Shown: one piece after another, positions 11,817-23,420 of the stretch
How the letters are laid out: the number at the start of each line of letters is the position of its first letter
How positions within the stretch are numbered: position 1 is the stretch's first letter
From: Linnemannia hyalina
Lineage: Eukaryota > Mortierellomycota > Mortierellomycetes > Mortierellales > Mortierellaceae
Assembly (NCBI GenBank): GCA_019671135.1
Contig: JAHRHY010000007.1
Location: forward strand, 310,001 to 374,000
Direction of reading: 5' to 3'
DNA length: 64,000 nt
Made by a program: the position numbers and the translations under genes
The notes under the pieces: generated by a model
Seen by the model: only the letters and a program-made list of their open reading frames with translations
Database searches by the model: none
Told to the model about the DNA's origin: nothing

Positions 11817-14413
11817 GAGAAGAGCGATGATGACAAAGAACAAGAACGGTGTACGAGAAAGGCAAGACATAAACAAGAAGGGCATAGGGCTAATTTAGAT
11901 TCCAACAGAGAGAAGAGACGAGGAGAAGAGAAGAGAAGAGAAAGGTGCTTCTAAGAATCAAAGATTAAAAAAACGCTTCGCCGCCGATGAGGAACACTCC
12001 CTCACCCATGGTGATGGTGATAAAAGGTGATGGTGATGATGATGGTGATGGTGTGAAAAAATCACCAGCTATGAAAAAAGAAGCACAGGCGAAGGTGCCA
12101 TTTGAGGACGAAAGGCTCAACTGGAAGAGAGCGGAGGCGGAATAATATTTATTTTATTTTCTTTGGATTGTGCTGTTTTCTCTCTCTCACCAGTCTTCAC
12201 TAATAAAACGAAAGAGAGTACCATAAAAATAACGTAGAAAACAGAGGTAAATATTATTTTAGGCATTCAACATCCGAACACAACTTATGTTGTCTTCTTC
12301 TTTTCTCCATGACCGATTTGAATGGAGAGAAGAGGACAACCTCGCCGATCCGTATACTACTATCATCGTCACACACACACACACAAACACCAATTGTCAA
12401 AAGATGGATTGAGAACTAAAAGGGGCGGAACCACATCCTCTCAATACTCTCGTGCTTGATTTCTCGGCAGGAGATTGATTGTTCAGAGAAAAAGAAAACA
12501 TAGCGAAACGCGTTGATTGTCACTCTTCCGCGATTCACTTTTCTTGCCTTGACTCTCTCTCTCCTTCTCTCTCTCTCTCTCTCTCTCTCACGTTTCCGTT
12601 CGCTTTTCTTATTGTTGCTCTGTTCCCTTTCTATATGCCTTTTTTCACCGCTCCCTCTTTTCCTCTGTTCCCATACCCCCATCTCCAATCAGAGCTCTCG
12701 TTGTTGCCCATTGTTCCCGCTCCCGTACCAGTCCTTTCATTTCAAAAAGTTTCCTTATTTTTATTTTGATTGCTTTTACCTCGTTTACTTTCACATAGAA
12801 AGATCTAGTACCTATTGAAATGTCGCATCACGAATGCCTACCTTATGCTGTGAGCTCTTGCTATTGCAACATTGATCGAGGCGAGCCCCTGAAAAAGGCA
12901 CCATGTTCAATATGAATACAAGAGACCGGAGTGCTTGGACTGGAGCAGACTAAACTCTCACCTATTTTATTTGCAGCCAATTCATTATTATTACATCTCG
13001 TAACTTTATCCTCCCACCTTCTCTTCGTCTTTTATTACCCCTGCATTTCAACGTGGATGAAAGGAAGATTCAGCAACACTTGAAGAAACGAAAGCGGAAC
13101 AGACAGGGTATGTATGGTGGAACGATCTCTGAGATTCTCGCTGACCCACTGCCCCTTTTTTTATCCATTTATCCAATAGATGTTGTTGTTGCGGCAATGC
13201 GTCTGACGCGTGGCAATAGCCTTGTTGACCTCATCAACAATTTTTTCATTGGTTTTTTTTTCTTTGCCCTTTCCTCTTTCCACTGCTATTCATCCTTCAT
13301 CCTTCTACTGTTTCATGGCCCCAGCCTTCCTTGCATGATGTGCGAGTAAACACGTGACACTTTTCTCTCCTTTTTCCCATTCTTCTTCCAAACCCTGGCC
13401 CAACGGACAAGCAAGAAGAAGACAGGGATGTTGGATCAATTGGCGTGTCCTTGTGCGATGTTGAGTGAGTGTAGGATGGAGCGAAAGAGTAGTGATTGAG
13501 ATTGAAATAGGTTATCATTGAGCGATCCAGGACGGCACCGCTTAATAAGTCCGAGCCTGGTATCGCCTTGATCAGATCACAGGACTGCACAGACCAATTT
13601 TTCTTATTCTTCTCCAGCCACAGACAGCGAGACAGACAGACAGGGCAGCCAGCCAGCCAGCCAGAAGAGAAGTGGCGATGAACGATGAGCAGTCCTAAAT
13701 ATTCGTTCATTGAAAGATTTTTGTACTCTTCTGATTCCATTGAATTTTGCGAAGCGATTTTGTCTCCATGGTCCATTCTTCTCTCTTTTTCTCTTCCTTC
13801 CCTCGTTTCGTTCATTTCATCCACTCCTTACACAGTCCACACACACATACACATACACATTTACATACACACATACCATAGATATACCACATACATCCTC
13901 CATTATTGTCGTTATTGTCTCCTTTCCTTTACTCCTCGTATCCCATCTTCTTCTTCCCCTTCTCCCCTTCCCTCTCCCCCTCTCTCTCCCCCTTCAACGC
14001 TCGCAAAAAAACTGGCCTACAGCTGGCACCACCTTCTTGTTCTTTTACTCCTCAGCCTTCCTCTTCTCATACCACCTTCCTTAATACCCATACCCACCTA
14101 TATACTTTCACCCCCTTTCCCCCCTTTCTTCCTTCTCTTTTCTGTTTTCTCTTTCTCACCCTTTGCTTTCGCATTCACTGCACACCTCTACCAAATCCAC
14201 AACCCTACACAAAGACTCATCAGCAACAACAACTCTAAAGTCTACAGTCAGCGTAGACGACTGTGATCGGTCAACCCTCTGTCCCAGTCCTTCTAAGCAA
14301 CTCCTCCCTTTTACCTTGTGAGCATCAACCGTACCCACACTCTCATCCTATCCCAACTACAGCCCCAGCCTCCGGGAAACACCAACCAACAACAAAGCCA
14401 ATTGCACACCACC
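11030..14413. other. 3.4-kb intergenic region with GA/CT tracts; one ambiguous small spliced frame
   Basis: 11080-11640 and 11755-11820 are GA-rich on +, ending in a (GA)n microsatellite. 12001-12056 is a GATGGTGAT-type repeat, 12552-12590 is a (CT)n tract, and 13840-13870 is an ACACAT repeat. The long translated frames are low-complexity artefacts. Between 12821 (ATG, MSHHECLPYA) and about 13250 there are plausible splice sites (GTGAGC at 12851, GTATGT at 13109, TAG at 13178-13180) flanking a frame reading LKKRKRNRQ then DVVVAAMRLTRGNSLVDLIN. The first exon cannot be fixed, so no gene is called. 13400-14413 is pyrimidine-rich leader of the next gene. Confidence 0.45.
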
Positions 14414-17384
14414 ATGGGCAGACCAGTGGCGCGCAATCTCGAGGATGAGATGATGACAAAGATCAAGGCGCTTTTCGACAGGATCCTCGACACCGTCAAT
14501 AAAGAGAACGTAAGCAAACAATAACAACAGCCAAAAACTTTTTTTTTCAATACCACTGCAGTATACTTATGACTCCTCCTTTGCTCTCTTTTCGCATATC
14601 AATATCACTTTTGCTGACCGGAGGATTACTATCTCTTTTCTTATTTCTCGCATACTGTTTTTGCATACCATACCATGCATTGTTCAACCATTGGGGACGG
14701 ATGACACGGATTATTTTTTACAGCCGCAATACACGTTTGACTTTGAACAGTTTGTCGATTGCTTTGACGAGAACGACCACTTCACCAAACGGGTCTTCGA
14801 GTTCCTGGTCAAGGAGACCGCGCAGCGTTACAGGAGCGCGCACCCGCAGCCTCAGTACTCGTCCCATCCTCGAGCCACCATCCACCACCTTCCCGGAGGA
14901 CAGGATACTCGCTCGATCACTGGCGCCGCCGCATTGGACTCCAATGCATCAGCATCAGCAGGAACGGATGCAGGAGCAACGGGAGGAGGAGAGTCGACTG
15001 GAAGTTCTACAGCTCCCTCGGCGACCACGCTTCGACAGCATCACCACCACCATCATCACCATTCTCCCTTCCAGTCGCCCCGGCACTCGCTCCCGCCCCT
15101 CGAGCATGACTCCCTCGCCCGGTCGCCGTCGACTATTGCAGGATTGGGGTCTATGAACGAGAATGCTCAAGGGACAGCGCCATCGACTAGCTCCTCAGGG
15201 GCTGCGCTGAGATACTTGCTGTCGAGTCAGGGATTCGGTCAAAACAGCAGACGTTCGAGGGCGGCTCAAAGAATGCTGTCAAACGACCTCATGGCCTTTC
15301 ATCAAGGACAGCCTTCTTTGTTCAGCAGCCTGAGTGCACTCTCTAGCCCTGTGCTTGGAGCCGACGCAACGCTCGCTTCCACTACCACCAGAGGATCAAG
15401 TTCAACAACAACAGCAGCAAGAAGACATACACAAGACATGGACACTTCCCTTTCAATCTCGTCAGCATCACAAATAGGATCATCATCAGGAGTAGCAGGA
15501 GGAGCGTCGTCATCTTCAGCTACGGGCTCGGCATCAGCAGCGGCCTTGTCCACCTCACCCAGAGTGCGTTCGCCCTTTGAGCAGATGCAGGACCGACAGG
15601 ACCGCCTTAGGAGATATATGCCCTTGCGAGAGTTTTCGATGGAGCTGATGCCGGATTCCATCAGGAGTACCGACTCGAATGCCTCGGGGTCCTCGTTTCC
15701 GTTGTCGGATGATCCGGAACCCGCCACTGACCTCACAGTGGCTCGAGCCTCGTCGTCGTCGCAGAGAAGACGAGTCATCGTTGCCGAGAACATGAGACAG
15801 GCGCGGGAACATCAAATTCGGCAATTGTATGCTCAGACCCTGCGTGCCCGACCACCCCCCGCACAACCCTCTTCTACTCAGCCATCATCTAGCCAAGCAC
15901 AGCCATCGTCCTCCCAGGCGTCCTCCTCCTCGTTATCCGAGCCTTCGAACCCGTTTCGACAACACTATATTCAGCAGTTACAGGAACAACGAGCTCGTCG
16001 GCAGTATGACCAACTACGACAACTTGAACAGTCTCAACATGCTCACCAACAGGCTCTCCAAGCTCTTCAGGGTCAGAGACTTGTCGCACCAGAAGATACC
16101 CAACAATTACCATCATCGTCTCAGCAGGATCAATCACATTCATCGACCCAGCCTCTTGCCCAACGATATGTACTCCAGGACAATGGTCTGCGACTTGTTC
16201 AACCTTACCCCGGCTCACCAGGAACTCCCATTCCACTCCCTAGTACGGCTTCTGACTCTGTGGCGACTGGTGGTCTGACTTCACAGTCTACCGGATCTCT
16301 TTCGGCACTCACCTCGCAACAAGTTCTGGACGAGGCGTATCAGGAATTCAGCAGTAGCTCCGAGCGGGGGCGAGCTGCCATGCGTAATGCTCTTGCTGCA
16401 GATCTTCACATTGAAGAAGATCACCAGGTCTTGTTGACGGGCGAAGTGAGCAGACGCAGGCGAAGACGCGTTGTCGGGAGATTCTCCAACTCGATGGGGT
16501 CACCTGACATTGGATCCGACAACTCGAGTGCCATCATCAGTCAGCAACAGCAACAGCAAGAACAGCGGGAACAGGAATCTCTCGAGTCAGCAGCAGTCGC
16601 CCCTACAGATTCGGTATCGCTTCTACCACCTACCAGCTCCACAGCCGTTCAACATACACGGAATGCGGAGCAACAACAACAAGGAACAGGACCAGTTGTC
16701 GACGCAACATTGCCTACAAGCTCATCTATCGCAACCCCAAGTGCAACTACGACTGGTTCGACGACGACGACGGCGCCTACGGTACCAGAAGTCTCTGTAG
16801 AGATGGTTGATAGCCAAACAACCCGTGACGACGCAGAGCACCATGGTAGTAGCGACCCCAACAATAGTAGCAGCAGTAGCAGCAGTAGCAGTAGCGGTCA
16901 TCTCGGCTTGGGTCTGACTTCAACGGGTAGCACGAGTCATGGACAGACTGTACCGCCGACTCCACCCTCCCCAAACCCAAACAGGAACCCAATGCCGACC
17001 TTTCAGGACCGTAGACGATCATCTATCAACCCTGCCGATATTGAGACTTTAGTTCGGGAAATGGAGGCCAATGCACAGTCGGCAGCTACCCTGGATATCA
17101 GAACAACCGGTGGTAGTAATAGACCGACATCAAGTTCGTCGTCCAGGATCCGATTCCCTCTTCAGGCGCTGTCGCCTATTGTCGAGCCTGGTGGATCCAC
17201 ACCCCCTGTGGCGTTGGTCCCTCCTCTTGGGATCTTGACACCCACTTCTTCGAATTCTTCCTTGACTGAGCCGACGGGATCGGGATCTCGTGCAACACAG
17301 CAGCCGGTCCTGTTGTCGCCCGAGCCCGAGCCTGAGCGTGGAGCTGGGCGGGTTTCTGCACCGCGTTCTCCTCCTCTGCAATAA
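14414..17384 (+). CDS. Ser/Gln-rich protein of unknown function, 2 exons
   Basis: Model: 14414..14509, 14724..17384, 918 residues. Not recognised. The start ATG (caccATGGGC) is followed by a folded-looking N-terminal region of about 75 residues (LEDEMMTKIKALFDRILDTV, then across the intron PQYTFDFEQFVDCFDENDHF and TKRVFEFLVKETAQRYR). The intron has a GTAAGC donor and TTTTACAG acceptor. Everything after about residue 80 is Ser/Gln/Thr/His/Pro-rich with poly-His, poly-Ser and poly-Gln runs and a basic RRRRRR patch, probably disordered. The N-terminal block recalls small helical domains, but I cannot assign a family. The upstream leader (13680-14413) is pyrimidine-rich, as expected of a 5' UTR. 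Confidence 0.8.
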
Positions 17385-17798
17385 CCCCGTATGACTTTTT
17401 TTTTTCCAATTTACATTTTTTTTTCTTTTTTTTATTATCGTTATTTCGTGGTCTTCGTACCCTGTACATGTAATAAAAGGTGTCGTCTGCTTCACAGCTG
17501 TGTGGGTGGATAAGGCATCCACGGTTCTAGACTTGGAAAGGAGTTTTCTTTGACGATTTGTCTCTGTCTATGGGTGTGATATAATTGGTGGCGCAAGGGA
17601 CAAACAAACCACCACAATAATTTCAGACGCTATTTTCCCTTGTAAACAGACCAGGCACCACACACGTCTTCTCTCTCACTCTCTTCTACACATCAACGCC
17701 TCTGCATCTTTGGACCACTGGACTGACCAAGCAAAAAAAAAAAGATCTAGACACTCATCCCGACTTTGCGCGCGCGTTCTCTCTCTCTCTCTTTCAGG
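17385..17798. other. Intergenic: 3' end of previous gene and promoter of the RTC4-like gene
   Basis: 17396-17444 contains T-rich tracts suited to 3' end formation. 17660-17798 is pyrimidine-rich with a CTCTCTCTCTCTTT tract ending two bases before the next ATG. No gene seen. Confidence 0.5.
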
Positions 17799-20700
17799 AT
17801 GCATCCCAGTTCGCAGGAGCAGCGGGCACCGACTCACATCCGATTCCCGCAGGACGAAGTCGGTGGTCGAGCACAGAGCTCTACCCCCGTTGCGATTGGA
17901 ATGGAGAACAGACTGACAAACGGGACAAACACAAAACCAACACCCCCCTCACAACCATATCAACAACAACAGCCACATCCACTCGGGTCTGACTCCCGTC
18001 ACCCACCACTACCACTACCACCACCACCAGCAGCAGCAGCGCCAACGACCAAGACCCCGTCACTGTTCTTCAAAAAGCCTCCCAAACAACCCAAGAGTAT
18101 CGATGCCCAGAACCATCTCAGCGCTGTAAGACGAACCGAGTTCCCGCTCTACACCAAGTCCTCCGCCTTTCCCACTACCACCACTACCACCACAGCTGCG
18201 GCGACGACAGCGAAAACATATAATAGCAAAGGACCAGGCGCAGGGGCGGCAACGATGATGGCGATGGGCACGAAGGGGTCATATTCTGGATCCAAACCGA
18301 CGACGACGACGGCGGCAAGAACAGGACAGGATCGGGACTCAATTCGACCTTCTGTTACATCCCCCGGCAGTCAACGGCAAAAGCAACAGCAGCAGCAGCA
18401 GCAGAGACATTTTGCGATCCCGCCCAAGAGTTCTCATCAACCGGACCTGACTTTTGGGACCTCGCCGTCTCCCAGGAAGGGGAATGCGATTAGTGTTACG
18501 CCAGTGAATTCAACGTCTTGGGTTGGGGAGGGTCAGGCGCAGGGTAGGAAGATTCAGGAAGTGGATGATGAAAATGAGGAGGAGGAGGAGGATGATGGTG
18601 GAGTGGTGCAAGTCCGGATGCCAGATTTCATGCTAAGCAGGGAAGAAAGAGGCGGAGGCATGTCCAAGGATGTGGGGTCCAAATCGACAGCCCCTACGAC
18701 TGCGGGGTCGACACCGACGAAAAAGCCATCATCGTTAGCCAAGGATACGGGAGCCAAACCTACAACCACTACGACTACGACTGCGACGAAGACAGCGACT
18801 GGGACGACCCCAACAAAACAGCAGGCATCAATAGCAGGCTGGTTGAAGAACAATGTCAAGGAACTCGTCAACTCCGTCGCAGATAAGTCGTCCAAGTCGT
18901 CTGCAAATACCAAGGACGTCATGGACCTCGTCAAGTCCGTGGCGTCGTCCACGTCGTCCAAAAGGCCTGCCAAGAGGAAGCTCGAGGACGAGGACGAGGA
19001 CGAGGATAAGTTTGGGCTTGGGTGGTTGGATGAGACACTTGATGATGCAAACTGGAGCGAGCTTGCGAAGGACTTGGATTTGGATGAGAGGAAGAATGGT
19101 GGGTACTTGACACAGGAGGTTGAGCTGGATTCTGAGGTTGAGCAGGAGTTCAGAAGGCGGGCTAAGGAGTGTGGTCGAGAATGTGAACTTGAAGTCAACG
19201 AGACGGTGAAGGATGGGAGAGAATTGCATGCGGGGCTGGATGTGAAGGTGGAGGGAAAGAAGGAGAAGTGGCCGAGTCGGGTGGAGGGTTTAGAACCGGA
19301 TTTCCCGTACTCAGGGGATGACGAGCCTACAGTTCGGGAAAAGGAACCGGTGCCGGCCTTCAAGGATTCTGTCACCAAAAGTCGGAATCATGACCAAGAA
19401 CGAGACCTGGAGCGGGAGCGGGAGCCCGAACGGAAACAAAAGCATTCTGAGAGGAGCAGGACCTCTCCAGCCACCAAATTGTCACAAGAGACGAGGAGGA
19501 GCGAGGTCAAAGTGTCCAGGAGGGCGTCGTTTTTGCCTTCTGACATCGAAAGTGACAGTGATTCACTTCAGAGTCAACGACAGCTGTCACCGAGTGACAG
19601 GCGAGGTGATGAGACGTCATCATCTGGAAGAGTTACGCAGGAACGGAGGAAGCACGAGACCAAGGCCAGTAATGCGTTGTCGGGATTGCCTGTTGACCTC
19701 AGTAGCGATGAGGGGCTATCACAGAATCAACAGCCGCAGCAGCAGCAGCAGGAATCGAAACAGAGCAGGAAACCGGAATCCAAGACCCCACTTGAAGATA
19801 TCCTACGGAAGCAGGCCTTGGACAAGCAGAGCGACCGACCTTCGACTCCGACTCGGTCTATCTACAAATACAAAAACTCGAATCTGCTCAGGAGTATCGA
19901 TGCCCCGGACTCGGACTCTGATCTGGATGATTCCCTCTTTTCTATTACCGCCACTCAGTCACAGTCGGATCCTCATACCTCATCCTCGCCTTCGGTATCC
20001 GCATCTCGACCGTTATCGCAGGCGCCATCCGTAGCTTCGGTCGATTCGTTTTCGTCGAAGACTGTCAAAACCGGTACCCCTATGCGGGAGCGAGACATTG
20101 AACGGATGCCCAAGACGTCGACCGGCTTTGTTGAATTGGATGATAGCAGTCTGGACGATGAAGAGGACCCCTTCTTGGAGCACAAGTCGAAAAAAAAATT
20201 GATGACGAGCAGCAACAAGGGCAAGGAGGGGTCAGGGGTATTTGTTCTGAAGACACGCAAGGACGAACCCCGCTCTTATGTTGACACTTATCAAAATCAG
20301 GACCAACAACAACGAGATGAACGCCGTCAGAAAGTACAGAGTCGAAGGAACCTGGATGATGACAATTCCGAGGAGTCGATGGACAGGTGGAGCCGTGTTG
20401 GTGGTGGAGATCGTTCTCGCCCCAGCAGGCCGGAGAAGACGGATGACGACACAACCAGACATCGCAACATCCATGGCAGCGGAGATACCCGACGATCTGT
20501 AAAGTCAAGTGTTCGTACAATGAAGCGGGTCGTCGGCAAGGATGATGATGACGACTTCATGAACGACGAAAATACCAAGCCAGCTCGCTCAACAGCAGCG
20601 TCTAGAGGCGACACCTCAGCAGTGCCACGTAAGGATCGACCAGCAATCTCGTCAGGCGACAAGGAGAGCTCAAGATGGTCGGATGAGCGGAGGACTACGG

Positions 20701-22434
20701 AGCGCGATTATTGCCGCCCCCAGAAGGATGACCGGGGCCGGCGTGAGGATCGGGATCGAGATCGAGAGTCGACCAATCGGCCAAGAAGGTTGAGTGTGGA
20801 GCGGTCGACTAGAGTGGCGGCCGCACAGGACCAATTATCAGACGACCCCTTTGGTGCCCTGTTAACGCCTACCAACCCCCAGAGGAGAACGCCCAAGGCG
20901 GATCACCTTTTGTCAAGTCAAAAACGACGGGCCCGTTTCGAATCTACAAGTGATGAAGACACAGACTCGCCTCCCAGTCGAGCTACCACTCCAGAATCGA
21001 GGAGGACGACGATCATGCAGTTCTTCGAGGAGCCGCCGTCGACCCCAACCAGAAGTGCGAATGGGAAGAAGAGCGAGCTTGACGGTATCAGGAACCAGGG
21101 TTTGGAGAGTCCAAGGAAGAGTCCTAGGGTCGGAGACGACCTCAAGCTCCCATCGCCCAGACGCAAGAGGATCCGCACTATTGCCGAGATGATCTCCCTC
21201 TCTGACGATGACTTTCCTTCCCCTGGTAAGTTTTTTCTTTGTGCCTTTTTGGATTAGTGCTACCGCACTTACTGTTTGAACACTAAATGTGGGCTGCCAT
21301 CTAATATATTTATTATGTTTTACTCAATAATGTCTTGAAAAAATAGGCAAGGGAAAGGAGGGAGAGGAAATGTGTCCATACTGTGGGGACGTTTTGCCAA
21401 CTGTAATGTCGGCGCGGTTAAAGACGTCACTCGCCAAGGTTCTGACCAAGCAGGAGGACCGGGTTCAGGCTCAGCAAGAGCTTTTAAGGCGAGAGCGGAT
21501 GAAGGATGAATACCTTGACGGCACGCTTGAGCTCAGGGTATTAGACACCCGGGGGCCGACCACCGAGGCGACGACTCTAAAGAAGCCATATGTGCCGCGG
21601 CCAAGGAAACCGGAGCGACTAAGGGGTCCCCCAACAAAGACCAACTTGACGATCGATGACCCTGGAAGCGGTGCTGATGCTGCTGGCAGTTGGGTTTTCG
21701 CTGAAAAGGAAGATGAGCTGCAGCAGAGACTATTTAGCAAGATCACTGCGGTAGAGAAATTCGAGTTTTGTCGGATCCATGTGGCGGAGGAAAATATTGT
21801 CCCTGCAGGACTGGAGCGCAACTACCCGCTGTTTATTCGGTTCGATGAGCTGCCGGACAGGATACGGAGGATGGAGCCGGAACTTTTGGGGATCATTCGT
21901 GGGACGGTCGCGAGTCCGTATTTGGATCGAGCGCTTGCGAACTATCGCACATTGGGGCATGGTGCTCGGAACCCTCAGGCCGTCCTTGCTGGTGTTCAAA
22001 TGACCCTTGTAAGTAACAATAAGTATTTTTTTTTCAGATCGTTCGAAAGTATGTTGTGACATTAGAGTTTGTTTCTGTGTCGCGTATCTAACCAAGCTTC
22101 GCCCCGCTCTCATTGTTTGTCCAACTCTCTGAAACAGCCCGGGTACTATGGATCAAAAGGATCGAGCAAGATTGTAGAAGTATTGGTAAAGATGTTTATC
22201 GAAACCCAGATCTTGACGAGCGAGTCGGCAAGACCACAGGTGCCGATCGAATATATTCAACAGGTTCTTGTACCCGAGACTGGGGTGCGGTTGATCCTGG
22301 AGGACCGGCGGGGTGGTATTGGTGGTGGTGGTGACGAGGGCGAAGGTGAGTTGACGGTTGAGGAGGCGCAGGCGATTATGTTGGACAGTGTTGAGTTTGG
22401 GAATTATGTTCATGATATCGAGCTGCCTTGGTAG
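17799..22434 (+). CDS. RTC4-like domain protein, very long N-terminal extension, 3 exons
   Basis: Model: 17799..21225, 21347..22008, 22138..22434, 1461 residues. The C-terminal ~180 residues match the RTC4-like domain (Restriction of Telomere Capping 4): FCRIHVAEENIVPAGLERNY, FIRFDELPDRIRRMEPELLG, PGYYGSKGSSKIVEVLVKMF, IEYIQQVLVP and LDSVEFGNYVHDIE. A CPYC pair (MCPYCGDVLP) sits ahead of it, as often seen in these proteins. The first ~1140 residues are charged, low-complexity and probably disordered (poly-Q, DEDEDE, RD-rich and Ser-rich segments, PSTPTR repeats). Yeast RTC4 is about 400 residues and linked genetically to telomere capping; its molecular function is poorly known. The start at 17799 is the first in-frame ATG after the pyrimidine leader; an in-frame ATG at 17902 is an alternative. 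Confidence 0.9.
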
Positions 22435-22739
22435 TTCTTCTATTTATTTTTTACTCTGCTGGATGGCTGGTTTGACTGTTGGAGGTGGAGTGGGGAAGAG
22501 CAGTGGGAGAAAGCCCTGTAGTTTTAAATGCTTCCTCTCCTTTTTCTATTTTGGCGAAACATGTATATTATTAGTGAGTGTGCAGGAGTGAATTCCATTT
22601 TCTTTATTGTTATTTTTTGGTGGGAGATGTTGTTGGTCGCAGGCAATGTTCCTGGAAGACGCGTCTCCGTCCATTAGACTTTTTTGTGTTCCCGGATGAG
22701 GTCGAACTTCTGATGTGAACCTTTTCCTAAAGGCAGCAT

Positions 22740-23420
22740 GCATGCCGGAGCGCCTGATTCATGACCTCGAGCAGTTAGACGACACCATGCTCACCTTGTC
22801 GACAAGAAAACAAGGGCGTCGATCCTGTGCAGCAATGTCTTCAAGTCGAAGAGTAAGACGATCGGGATCACACTCGAGCAGGTCAGTCGATCCTTCAGCT
22901 ATTGGGATGGAGAAATATCGGTGTATGGTATGTCCTTGAATGTTGTTCGCCACCACACCGGTAGGAGCGAGGATAATTGGCATCATCCCGTGCTCATAAG
23001 CGAACCTCAGCCAAAACTACAAAAAGGTTACTCTTTCTGCTGCCAGCCGGGGCCCAGAATCAACACCTGTGTGTTGACGAGGTTGTCGTCAAAGGGCCTC
23101 GAGGATTCGGTCCTTGATGTCGCGCTGTTCGAGGGAGAAGGTGTGTTGGCTGTGGGAGCTATATTGTAGAGATCGACCATGGTAATGGCGGGACCGAACC
23201 GGAAAAGGGTGGAGATCGTTGTAGAGAATAAAAGACTCTCCGAGTCAGGGGACCGTACACCTGAACGTAGTTTATCATAAAGTCGACATATGACATGTTC
23301 TCGAAATCGACATTATCTTCTTCCTCTCCTTCTTCGACAGGACCAATTGGTGAAGGTGAAGCAGGCGGAGCGTCTCTGGACTGAGGCAAATCTAGAAAGG
23401 AGATAGTGGTCACGCCGGAG
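22740..23420 (-). pseudogene. Decayed Pif1-type helicase fragment
   Basis: On the minus strand, 22759-22986 reads ILAPTGVVANNIQGHTIHRY followed by FLVDKVSMVSS. These correspond to the Pif1/RecD-like motifs APTGxAAxxIxGxTIHxxF and the Walker B region (xxIDEVSMVS), with the conserved Asp-Glu changed to Asp-Lys. Just upstream (23040-23130) the ATP-binding segment is split over frames: EQRDIKDRILEAL in one, and DNLVNTQVLILGPGWQQ in the next, where the Walker A GxxGxGKS is mutated. 23159-23413 may carry the preceding region (MSYVDFMINYVQVYGPLT). Stops, a frameshift and lost catalytic residues show it is dead. Such helicases occur as host genes and in Helitron elements; the source cannot be told here. 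Confidence 0.75.

Noticed and set aside
10303..12818. Ser/Leu/Phe- and Glu/Arg-rich frames on both strands
   Set aside because: Artefacts of GA/CT tracts; mirror-image frames exist on the opposite strand.
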